Position numbers and translations under genes: made by a program
Notes under the pieces: generated by a model
What the model was told of the DNA's origin: nothing
Seen by the model: the letters and a program-made list of their open reading frames with translations, nothing else
The model's database searches: none
In this document: positions 1 through 5,583 of the stretch, piece by piece
Numbering within the stretch: position 1 is the stretch's first letter
Layout of the letters: the number at the start of each line of letters is the position of its first letter
Source: Methanobacteriota archaeon
GTDB taxonomy: Archaea > Thermoplasmatota > Thermoplasmata > RBG-16-68-12
NCBI GenBank assembly: GCA_005878995.1
Contig: VBME01000041.1
Span: forward strand, 1 to 7,311
Direction: 5' to 3'
Length of the DNA stretch: 7,311 nt

Positions 1-319
1 TGGGCGATGATGGTCTCGAGCGGGAGGCCCCGGACGAGGGCGCCGCCCGGCTCGCGGTACGCGGGGAAGACCCAGTCCCGTTTCTCGAGGGCCATCGCGC
101 TACCGACTTGGCACGCTTCCTCGCCCTTGCTCGGCACGTAGAAGCCGATGCGGCCTTGGCGTTGGAGGGAGAGCATCCGGTCGTCGAGGATGCGGACCAT
201 GACGAGGTAGCGGTACGCCTCCTTCAGGGCCGCGGGGGACAGCTTCGGCTCCCGCTTCGAATCGTAGGTGCCGTCGAGCTCGACGATGCGGAGAAGGTCC
301 TCTTCGGTCGTGCCCTCAC
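1..319 (-). CDS. pdhA: Pyruvate dehydrogenase E1 component alpha subunit, 5' part (runs off left edge; start unclear)
   Basis: The minus-strand frame from about 305 down to 1 reads [12 protein letters not shown], then [20 protein letters not shown], then [36 protein letters not shown] and GLPLETIIA. This is the N-terminal region of the thiamine-diphosphate E1 alpha subunit of pyruvate or branched-chain 2-oxoacid dehydrogenase, which decarboxylates the oxoacid and passes the acyl group to lipoyl-E2. RQGRIGFY and the AYRE motif are typical of PdhA. The catalytic domain lies outside the window, so pyruvate specificity is inferred. There is no ATG, GTG or TTG in this frame between an upstream TAA (within lipA) and the conserved core. 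A GTG at 319-317 overlaps the lipA stop (GTGA) but is in another frame. Adding one base between it and 305 would give a normal N-terminus. This is either an assembly error, a real frameshift or a non-standard start. It lies directly after lipA and is probably cotranscribed with it. Confidence 0.85.
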
Positions 320-1212
320 CCCGCTCGAGCCGGTTTCCGGGTCCGGATTACTTTCTCCAAAAAGAATTCACCGGCCCGATACGAAGAGCGCACGAGCGGA
401 CCCGAGGCAACGTACGCGAAGCCCATCGCCTCGCCGGCCTCGCGAAGTTCGTCAAACGTCTCCGGCGGAACGTACTCTTGGACCGTCAGGTGCCAGCTGC
501 TCGGCCGCAGGTATTGTCCGAGGGTCAGGATGTCGACATCGTTTGCACGAAGATCGCGCATCGTGGCGATCACTTCCTCGCGGGTCTCGCCGAGACCGAG
601 CATGATCGAGGACTTCGTGAAGAGATCATCCCGCATACCCTTCGCGTCGCGGAGGACCTTCAGACTCTGTGCATAATTCGCGCGGCGGTCACGAACGGTT
701 CCCTGGAGACGCTCGACGGTCTCGACGTTGTGATCGAGGACATCCACACCGGCATCGACGACGGTTCGCACGGCCTCGAGGTCTCCTTGGAAGTCCGGGA
801 TGAGCGTTTCGATGAGCAGCTTCGGGCAGCGGGCCTTAATCTCCCGCACGGTCTGTGCGAAGTGGCCGGCGCCGCCGTCTGGGAGGTCGTCCCGATCGAC
901 GGACGTGAGCACGACGTAGGAGAGGTCCAATTCCGCGAGGGCCATCGCCACTTTCCGCGGCTCATCGAGATCGAGCGCTCCATGCGGGTTCCCGGACTTC
1001 ACGGCGCAGAACCGGCAGCCCCGCGTGCAGGTGTCCCCCATGAGCATGATCGTCGCGGTCCCGCCGCCCCAGCATTCCCACACGTTCGGGCAGTGGGCTT
1101 CTTCGCACACCGTGTGGAGGTCGAGGGAGCGGAACAGGGTCTTCAGATGGACATAGTTCTCGCCGGAGGGAGGTCGGATGCGAAGCCATTCGGGCTTTCG
1201 TTCGGCGAGCAT
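316..1212 (-). CDS. lipA: Lipoyl synthase (radical SAM)
   Basis: 298 residues, normal for the family. LipA inserts two sulfur atoms at C6 and C8 of the octanoyl group on lipoyl domains, using S-adenosylmethionine radicals and sacrificing an auxiliary Fe-S cluster. Both cluster motifs are complete. The auxiliary motif C-x4-C-x5-C is at Cys36, Cys41 and Cys47 ([12 protein letters not shown]). The radical SAM motif C-x3-C-x2-C is at Cys62, Cys66 and Cys69 (CTRGCRFC). The [14 protein letters not shown] motif starts near residue 102 and DHNVET is at 160-165. The C-terminal RSSY (275-278) supplies the serine ligand of the auxiliary cluster. The ATG at 1212 lies about 28 nt after a TATA-like box, which suits a leaderless transcript, and no Shine-Dalgarno sequence is visible. 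The stop overlaps a GTG that may be the original pdhA start. fixX lies 61 bp upstream on the same strand. Confidence 0.97.
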   Translation of the reverse strand: MLAERKPEWLRIRPPSGENYVHLKTLFRSLDLHTVCEEAHCPNVWECWGGGTATIMLMGDTCTRGCRFCAVKSGNPHGALDLDEPRKVAMALAELDLSYVVLTSVDRDDLPDGGAGHFAQTVREIKARCPKLLIETLIPDFQGDLEAVRTVVDAGVDVLDHNVETVERLQGTVRDRRANYAQSLKVLRDAKGMRDDLFTKSSIMLGLGETREEVIATMRDLRANDVDILTLGQYLRPSSWHLTVQEYVPPETFDELREAGEAMGFAYVASGPLVRSSYRAGEFFLEKVIRTRKPARAG

Positions 1213-1236
1213 CGCGCGGTTGCTAAGGGCGGACTC

Positions 1237-1244
1237 GTTTAAGA
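1237..1244 (-). promoter_or_regulatory. TATA-like box for lipA
   Basis: On the minus strand TCTTAAAC (1244-1237) is an AT-rich island in the 61-bp fixX-lipA spacer. Its centre is about 28 nt before the lipA ATG. That is the usual archaeal TATA-to-transcription-start distance, so a leaderless lipA mRNA starting at or next to the ATG is predicted. lipA and pdhA could therefore be transcribed separately from fixX. The box is assigned by position and composition only. Confidence 0.45.
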
Positions 1245-1273
1245 GCCTAACCCACCGCGGGACCGGTACAGGA

Positions 1274-1588
1274 TTAGCCGAAACGGAATTCGACGCCGTA
1301 CGAACCGCGAGGATAGTTCCAGTGGATCGCGTTCTTGCCGAGGTGCTTGCAGACGATCGCGCACGCGCCGAGTTCGATGCAGCCTTCCGTATTGTAAACG
1401 AGTTCTCCCTTCTCGACGCGGTAAACTTTCGACGGACACACGTACAAGCATGGCTTCGTGTCGCAGGTGCGGCAGATGTCCGTCTCGACCGTGATGAAAG
1501 GCTCCTCGTCGAATTCGAACCGGTCCAAGCCGACGCGCTCGTCGACGGTGAGAACCTTCGAAGCCTCGGGCTTCGGGGGTTCCGTCAT
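1274..1588 (-). CDS. fixX: FixX-like ferredoxin with altered cluster motif
   Basis: 104 residues from the ATG at 1588. FixX partners the flavoprotein FixC and passes electrons through an Fe-S centre; it corresponds to the C-terminal domain of ETF:ubiquinone oxidoreductase. Family marks are the ending [14 protein letters not shown], the CPSKVY segment and GCIELGAC. The first motif is complete: C39-x2-C42-x4-C47-x3-C51-P. The second reads C70-I-E-L73-G-A-C76-x3-C80, whereas usual FixX proteins have CLECGTC, so the middle cysteine is leucine. The codon is CTC, two substitutions from TGC, so a single read error is unlikely. An in-frame ATG at 1618 would add ten residues, but it falls inside the likely TATA box, so I prefer 1588. 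The gene is separated from fixCAB by a divergently read V4R gene and lies upstream of lipA. Confidence 0.9.
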   Translation of the reverse strand: MTEPPKPEASKVLTVDERVGLDRFEFDEEPFITVETDICRTCDTKPCLYVCPSKVYRVEKGELVYNTEGCIELGACAIVCKHLGKNAIHWNYPRGSYGVEFRFG

Positions 1589-1616
1589 GCGTTCCGGTGT
1601 GGAGAACCCGCGAGGC

Positions 1617-1626
1617 ATAATTAAGT
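1617..1626 (-). promoter_or_regulatory. TATA-like box for fixX
   Basis: On the minus strand ACTTAATTAT (1626-1617) is one of the most AT-rich stretches in the window. It is centred about 33 nt before the ATG at 1588, giving a predicted leader of only some 7 nt. The box includes the alternative upstream ATG at 1618, which argues against that start. No transcription data support this. Confidence 0.5.
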
Positions 1627-1637
1627 GTTGACCGCGT

Positions 1638-1647
1638 GCCGGCCGGC
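1638..1647. repeat. Perfect 10-bp palindrome in the divergent intergenic region
   Basis: GCCGGCCGGC is fully self-complementary. It lies about 12 bp upstream of the fixX TATA-like box and about 35 bp upstream of the opposed V4R-gene box, a suitable place for an operator acting on one or both promoters. In DNA this GC-rich a short GC palindrome can arise by chance, so the regulatory role is only a suggestion. Confidence 0.3.
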
Positions 1648-1681
1648 CCGGTTATCAAGGGAGGCAACCAGGGGCAAACGT

Positions 1682-1690
1682 TCTATACAT
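1682..1690 (+). promoter_or_regulatory. TATA-like box for the V4R-domain gene
   Basis: TCTATACAT is preceded by the purine/A-rich GGGGCAAACG, which could serve as a TFB-recognition element. Transcription would be expected to begin near 1712, leaving a leader of about 38 nt before the ATG at 1751. That leader would contain almost all of the hairpin at 1711-1738. Assigned by position and composition. Confidence 0.5.
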
Positions 1691-1710
1691 TTGTCCCGGC
1701 ATCCGAGGCG

Positions 1711-1738
1711 GTTCTCGCGGCGGACCCCCCGCGGGAAC
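1711..1738 (+). promoter_or_regulatory. Strong dyad/hairpin in the predicted 5' leader of the V4R gene
   Basis: GTTCTCGCGG (1711-1720) pairs with CCGCGGGAAC (1729-1738) across an 8-nt spacer. All ten positions pair, one as U-G. It begins at about the predicted transcription start and ends 12 nt before the ATG at 1751. It could be an RNA hairpin limiting translation, or a DNA operator bound as a dyad. There is no uridine tract after it, so it does not look like a terminator. Confidence 0.5.
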
Positions 1739-1750
1739 CCTGGGATCGCC

Positions 1751-2347
1751 ATGACTGCTCGCAACGCCAAAGCGTCGACCGCCAGGCCGCAGCTGGATCT
1801 CATCTCGGTCGGTTCGGAAGAGGCCCGAGACCTTCTCGCTGCGGCCCTTCTGCCGGATCCAAAATCGGGGATCTTGCGGCTCTCTGACCAACCGTGCCTA
1901 CTCATCCGCCCGGAACTCATCGTGAGCCTCCAGAAGCAGCTCGAGCAGACGGTGGGCGGGTCGGCGAAGGGCATCATTTACCTGGCGGGCCAGCGGAGCG
2001 CGGCCTCGGGCTTGGAATTCTACGCGGCCCTCACGAATGGGATTGCCAAGCCGTTCACCTTGGAGGTCGCCAAGCGCGTGATCGATGCTTCCGCACTCCT
2101 CGGATGGGGACGCACCGAGATCATCCGCTTCAAGCCGGATGCGGGCGAGTTCTCGGTCGCCCGGCTCAACAGTCCGCTGGCCCTCGCCTACGGTCCGTCC
2201 GAGAAGCCGGTCTGTCATTTCCTCGCAGGATGGATGGCCGGAATCGGCCGTCTCCTTGTCGACAAGGATCTCCTCTGTGAGGAGACCGCGTGTGTCGCGC
2301 AAGGCCGAGCGCGCTGCGAGTTCGAGATTCGGCCGATGCCCCACTGA
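1751..2347 (+). CDS. V4R-domain protein, putative small-molecule-binding sensor
   Basis: 198 residues. The C-terminal part (about 135-192) matches the V4R (4-vinyl reductase) domain: NSPLALAYG, then VCHFLAGWMAGIGRLLV, then LCEETACVAQGRARCEFEI. V4R domains occur in XylR-type regulators, BchJ and archaeal proteins, and are thought to bind small hydrophobic ligands. The cysteines common in the family are present: C155-H156, C176, C181 and C189, possibly a metal site. The first 70 residues contain no DNA-binding helix-turn-helix that I can recognise, so direct DNA binding is not supported. The frame is open back to 1625, but the TATA-like box at 1682-1690 and hairpin at 1711-1738 lie inside that extension, whose sequence is arginine-rich and unlike protein. 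The ATG at 1751 is therefore preferred. It precedes fixCAB by 58 bp and diverges from fixX, so a role in sensing for, or assembling, the Fix complex is an inference from context. Confidence 0.8.
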   Translation: MTARNAKASTARPQLDLISVGSEEARDLLAAALLPDPKSGILRLSDQPCLLIRPELIVSLQKQLEQTVGGSAKGIIYLAGQRSAASGLEFYAALTNGIAKPFTLEVAKRVIDASALLGWGRTEIIRFKPDAGEFSVARLNSPLALAYGPSEKPVCHFLAGWMAGIGRLLVDKDLLCEETACVAQGRARCEFEIRPMPH

Positions 2348-2362
2348 CATCTCGGAGGAAAG

Positions 2363-2370
2363 GCTTTTAC
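2363..2370 (+). promoter_or_regulatory. TATA-like box for fixCAB
   Basis: GCTTTTAC follows a purine-rich GGAGGAAAG stretch (2354-2362) that could be a TFB-recognition element. The stretch resembles a Shine-Dalgarno sequence, but no start codon lies close downstream of it. The box centre is about 39 nt before the GTG at 2406, predicting a leader of about 13 nt. It would let fixCAB be transcribed apart from the V4R gene, though readthrough from that gene is also possible. Confidence 0.4.
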
Positions 2371-2375
2371 CCGTT

Positions 2376-2399
2376 CCGCTTTTCCGCCGCGGGAAGCGG
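2376..2399 (+). repeat. Imperfect dyad before fixC
   Basis: CCGCTT (2376-2381) and AAGCGG (2394-2399) are inverted arms around a 12-nt centre; as RNA the pairing extends through TTC/GGG with two U-G pairs. The element lies between the TATA-like box and the GTG at 2406 and spans the predicted transcription start. It contains CCGCGGGAA (2387-2395), also found at 1729-1737 in the V4R-gene leader. It is a candidate operator. Confidence 0.35.
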
Positions 2400-2405
2400 G
2401 AAATC

Positions 2406-3698
2406 GTGGAACATTTTGATGTCATCGTCGTGGGGGCCGGGCCCGCGGGTTCCGCGGCGGCGCTGACCCTGGCCCGGAAAGGTTTCTCGACGCTCCTGGT
2501 CGAGCGGGGCCGGTCGCCCGGCGCCAAGGGGATGTTCGGGGGGCGAGTCTATGCGTGGCCGTTTGCCGAGCTACTCCCGGAGTGGGCCAAAGATTGTCCC
2601 ATCGAGCGTCGGGTGGTCCGCGAGAATCTCGCGTTCCTCACCGACGACGCGTCCCTGGGCATTTCGTTCGATGCACCGAAGATGGCGCAAGGTCGCGGCG
2701 CCAGCTTTACCGCGTTGCGGGCGAAGTTCGACGCGTGGTTTGCGAAGAAAGCCCAGGATGCCGGCGCGGTCCTCGTCACAGGCATCCGCGTCGACGATCT
2801 GTGGCGCGAGGACGGCCGCGTCCGCGGGGTCTTCGTGGCGCCGAACGACCGCGTCGTGTCGGATCTCGTCGTGATCGCGGAGGGCGCGACGTCGACCTTG
2901 GTCCGAAAGGCAGGTCTCAAGGCCGACCTGGAACCCCGCGAGGTTTCCGTCGGAGTGAAGGAGACGGTGGAGCTTCCGGCGGAGACGATTCAGGAGCGGT
3001 TTGGACTCGACGAAACGGAAGGCGCGGCGTACGTGTACGCCGGGGCCGCATCGCTTGGGCTTCGCGGTGGAGGCTTCCTGTACACGAACCGCGCGTCGGT
3101 GTCGTTGGGCCTCGTCGTCTCCTCGGAGGACCTCTCGCGGAAGAAAGTCGAGATCCAGGAGATTCAGACGAGGTTCCGGATGCATCCCGCCGTCCAGCGC
3201 CTCATTCGCGGCGGCAAGGTCGTCGAGTACAGCGCCCACCTCGTGCCGGAACTCGGGGCCGGGATGATGCCTCGCCTCTCCGGCGACGGTATCCTCGTGG
3301 TAGGGGACGCGGCGGGCTTCCTCATCAATAACGGCTACACATTCCGCGGGGTCGATCTCGCGATCGCGTCCGGCGTCGCGGCGGGCGAGGCCGCGGAAGC
3401 CGCGCGCGCGGCGGGAGGCATGACGGCGGCGAACCTCGGGGCCTACGAAAAGTTCCTCCGTCGCCGGAACGTGCTGACCGACCTGGAGCGGTTCCGGCGC
3501 GCGCCCTTGTACATGAAGAAGGACCGCTTGTTCGACGTGTACCCGCGCATGCTGATGGAAATCGCGGAGCGCATGTACACGGTCGATGGCGCCGGAAAAG
3601 AACGGCTCTTCGATGTCGTCTTGGACGAGGCGGCGTCCGCCGGCGTGCCGAAGCTCAAGATGCTCCTCGACCTCCTGCAGGGAGCCCGATCGATGTGA
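2406..3698 (+). CDS. fixC: FixC-type electron-transfer flavoprotein:quinone oxidoreductase
   Basis: 430 residues, the usual FixC length (E. coli FixC is about 428). It is an FAD protein of the geranylgeranyl-reductase/ETF-QO type that takes electrons from the FixAB flavoprotein and, with FixX, passes them to quinone at the membrane surface. The N-terminal Rossmann motif reads VIVVGAGPAGSAAAL (G10, G12, G15) with a ribose-binding acidic residue E33 in LVERG. The second FAD motif is GDAAGFLINNGYTFRG (300-315), followed by DLAIASG, the FixC hallmark. The C-terminal Fe-S domain of ETF-QO is absent, so the separate FixX supplies it. GTG at 2406 is chosen because it sits right before the dinucleotide fold; the frame is open further upstream, but that part overlaps the V4R gene and looks unlike protein. 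The stop overlaps the fixA start by 4 nt. Confidence 0.93.
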   Translation: MEHFDVIVVGAGPAGSAAALTLARKGFSTLLVERGRSPGAKGMFGGRVYAWPFAELLPEWAKDCPIERRVVRENLAFLTDDASLGISFDAPKMAQGRGASFTALRAKFDAWFAKKAQDAGAVLVTGIRVDDLWREDGRVRGVFVAPNDRVVSDLVVIAEGATSTLVRKAGLKADLEPREVSVGVKETVELPAETIQERFGLDETEGAAYVYAGAASLGLRGGGFLYTNRASVSLGLVVSSEDLSRKKVEIQEIQTRFRMHPAVQRLIRGGKVVEYSAHLVPELGAGMMPRLSGDGILVVGDAAGFLINNGYTFRGVDLAIASGVAAGEAAEAARAAGGMTAANLGAYEKFLRRRNVLTDLERFRRAPLYMKKDRLFDVYPRMLMEIAERMYTVDGAGKERLFDVVLDEAASAGVPKLKMLLDLLQGARSM

Positions 3699-4519
3699 CG
3701 GCCGGCGGGACCGCGGGACGACCTCGGCGGATTGTCGTCTGCATCAAACAGGTGCCGCGGGCGCAGGAACTTCAAGTGGACCCGGTCACGCAGACGCTCA
3801 AGAGGGTCGGGGTGCCGAGCGAGATCAACCCGCCGGACGCGAACGCCCTCGAGATGGCGCTGCAGCTGAAGGACCGTCTCGGCACCGAAGTGGTCGTCCT
3901 CTCGATGGGGCCCACCTCATTCGATGAGAGCCTGGAGCGCGCCGTCGCGATGGGCGCCGACCGGTCCGTGCTCCTGACGGACCGGATCCTCGGCGGCTCG
4001 GATACCGTGCCGACCGCGTACGCGCTGAGCGAGACGATTCAGAAGATCGGCGGGTACGACCTCCTCCTGTGTGGCGAGGAGACCACGGACGCCTCGACGG
4101 GCCATGTCGGACCGGGGATCGCGGGCCACCTCGACCTGCCACAGATCACATACGTCTCCGAGGTCCGGATCATCAACGGCAAGGTCCGCGCGCGGCGGAC
4201 CGCGGAAGACGGCACGGAATGGTGGGAGACGACGATGCCGTGCCTCTGCACCGTGAACTTCGGGTGTAACCGGCCGCGGGAGCCCACGCTGACCGGGAAG
4301 ATCCGCGTGAAACGGGGCGGCCTCGTCACGCACTGGTCCTGCGCGGACGTCGGGATCGATCCGAAGAAGGTGGGGCTGTTCAACTCGCCCACGATCGTCG
4401 CGAAGGTCGACACGGTCAGGCTGCCATCGCGGTCCGGTCAGATTTTCTCGGGGGAACCGGAAGAGTCCGTGCGGAAGCTCCTCGCATCCCTGGTGGCGGA
4501 TCGGGTGATCGCTGCGTGA
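3695..4519 (+). CDS. fixA: Electron transfer flavoprotein beta subunit FixA
   Basis: 274 residues. It forms a heterodimer with FixB and carries a nucleotide (AMP or a second FAD). Family segments are IVVCIKQVP near residue 13, PSEINPPDANALEMAL (41-56), the GSDTVPTAYAL loop (101-111), CGEETTDASTGHVGP (126-140), LPQITYV (148-154) and NRPREPTL (192-199). Retention of the SDT-x-x-T loop resembles the FixA/EtfB group that can bind a second FAD and bifurcate electrons; this is suggestive only. Usual ETFs have DGDTAQVGP where this one has TDASTGHVGP, a variation I associate with archaeal-type Fix proteins. The GTG at 3695 overlaps the fixC stop (GTGA). A GGGAG stretch at about 3680 is a possible weak ribosome site. 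Confidence 0.93.
   Translation: MTAGGTAGRPRRIVVCIKQVPRAQELQVDPVTQTLKRVGVPSEINPPDANALEMALQLKDRLGTEVVVLSMGPTSFDESLERAVAMGADRSVLLTDRILGGSDTVPTAYALSETIQKIGGYDLLLCGEETTDASTGHVGPGIAGHLDLPQITYVSEVRIINGKVRARRTAEDGTEWWETTMPCLCTVNFGCNRPREPTLTGKIRVKRGGLVTHWSCADVGIDPKKVGLFNSPTIVAKVDTVRLPSRSGQIFSGEPEESVRKLLASLVADRVIAA
4504..4509 (+). promoter_or_regulatory. Ribosome binding site for fixB
   Basis: GGTGAT, continuing as GGTGATC, is the classic archaeal Shine-Dalgarno sequence complementary to the 3' end of 16S rRNA. It sits 6 nt before the GTG at 4516 and inside the end of fixA. It supports the GTG start and translational coupling of fixA to fixB. Confidence 0.75.
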
Positions 4520-5583
4520 CGGACGGACATCCCGTTGAGGACAAGTCCCACTTCCGCGGAGTCTGGGTGTTCCTCGAGCACCGGAAACAGGGATTGCGGG
4601 ACGTGAGCGCGCAACTCATCGGCGAGGGACGGCGCCTCGCGGATCTGCGCGGCACGACGCTGACGGGGGTCCTCCCTGGGCACGGGGTCGACGAGCTTGC
4701 GCGGCACGCGATCGGCTACGGTCTCGACCGCGTGATCGTGGTGGACGATCCGATCCTCGGGACCTATGCGTCCCGGCCGTATGCCCAGGTGATGGCGCAG
4801 CTGATCCGCCGTCACAAGCCGGAGATCGTCCTGTACGGGGCGTCGAAGAACGGGCGGGACCTCGGCGGTCGCCTCCATGCGATCCTCGAGACGGGCCTCG
4901 CGGCGGACTGCGTCAAGTTCGACGTCGACGCGGAAGGCAACCTCGACATGATTCGCCCGAGCTTCGGCGGGAAGAGCCTCGCGCACATCCTTTGCAAGAA
5001 GCACCGCCCGCAGATGGCCTCCGTGAGGCGGAACGTCTTCGTCGCGCCGCCGCACGATCCCGCCCGGACGGGCGAGGTCGTCCGCGAGACCGTGACGCTC
5101 ACCCCCGCGGACGTCGATGCGGCGCTCCTCGAGTTCGAGGAATTCACGAAGGAGGGTGGCCTCCAGCCGGAACAAGCGGACATCGTGGTGAGCGGCGGCT
5201 ACGGCTTGGGGGATTCGAAGAACTTCGCGATGCTCCAGGAACTCGCGGACCTACTCGGCGGCGCGGTCGCGGCGTCGCGGAAGGCCGTCGACAGCGGCTG
5301 GGTCCCGAAGATGATTCAGGTCGGGCAGACCGGGATGACCGTCCGGCCGAAGCTCTACATCGCGGTCGGGATCAGCGGGGCGGTCCAGCACCTCGCCGGC
5401 ATGCAGGAATCGGACAAGATCGTCGTGATCAACCTCGATCCGAAGGCGCCCCTGTTCGAGATCGCGGATTACGGGATCGTGGGGGACCTGTTCGAGGTCG
5501 TCCCGGAGATGATCCGGCAACTCAGGGCGCTCCGGGCGACCGGGACTTCCGTCCCGCAGGCGGTTCCGGCAGCAGCTCGCTGA
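4516..5583 (+). CDS. fixB: Electron transfer flavoprotein alpha subunit FixB
   Basis: 355 residues. It binds the electron-shuttling FAD of the FixAB dimer. The C-terminal FAD domain is complete: AASRKAVDSGW (252-262, with R255 near the flavin), IQVGQTGMTVRPKLYIAVG (267-285), ISGAVQHLAGM (286-296) and the ETF-alpha signature INLDPKAPLFEIADYGIVGD (305-324). The N-terminal half (VWVFLEH to about 190) is the ETF alpha/beta domain that packs on FixA. The GTG start overlaps the fixA stop by 4 nt. The last 62 nt of the gene overlap the 3' end of lipB on the other strand, so the final 20 or so residues (after ALRATG) and the end of LipB are encoded by the same DNA. No terminator is visible between them. 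Confidence 0.95.
   Translation: MTDGHPVEDKSHFRGVWVFLEHRKQGLRDVSAQLIGEGRRLADLRGTTLTGVLPGHGVDELARHAIGYGLDRVIVVDDPILGTYASRPYAQVMAQLIRRHKPEIVLYGASKNGRDLGGRLHAILETGLAADCVKFDVDAEGNLDMIRPSFGGKSLAHILCKKHRPQMASVRRNVFVAPPHDPARTGEVVRETVTLTPADVDAALLEFEEFTKEGGLQPEQADIVVSGGYGLGDSKNFAMLQELADLLGGAVAASRKAVDSGWVPKMIQVGQTGMTVRPKLYIAVGISGAVQHLAGMQESDKIVVINLDPKAPLFEIADYGIVGDLFEVVPEMIRQLRALRATGTSVPQAVPAAAR

Noticed and set aside
268..1242. Long plus-strand open frame of 324 codons opposite lipA
   Set aside because: It is the antisense of lipA, whose motifs are unmistakable. High GC content yields long open frames on the opposite strand, and its protein has no recognisable domain.
1593..1609. GTTC-N9-GAAC inverted repeat in the fixX leader (minus strand), as a relative of the GTTC...GAAC ends of the 1711-1738 dyad
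   Set aside because: Only four bases per arm; too short to separate from chance.
1625..1750. N-terminal extension of the V4R gene back to 1625
   Set aside because: The segment is arginine-rich and would cover the TATA-like box and leader hairpin.
2085..2405. N-terminal extension of fixC back to 2085
   Set aside because: It overlaps most of the V4R gene's 3' half in another frame, is rich in Ser, Arg and Pro with no conserved sequence, and FixC proteins start right before the VIVVGAG motif, which fits the GTG at 2406.
4438..5175. Minus-strand open frame of 245 codons opposite fixB
   Set aside because: It is a shadow of fixB with no family resemblance.
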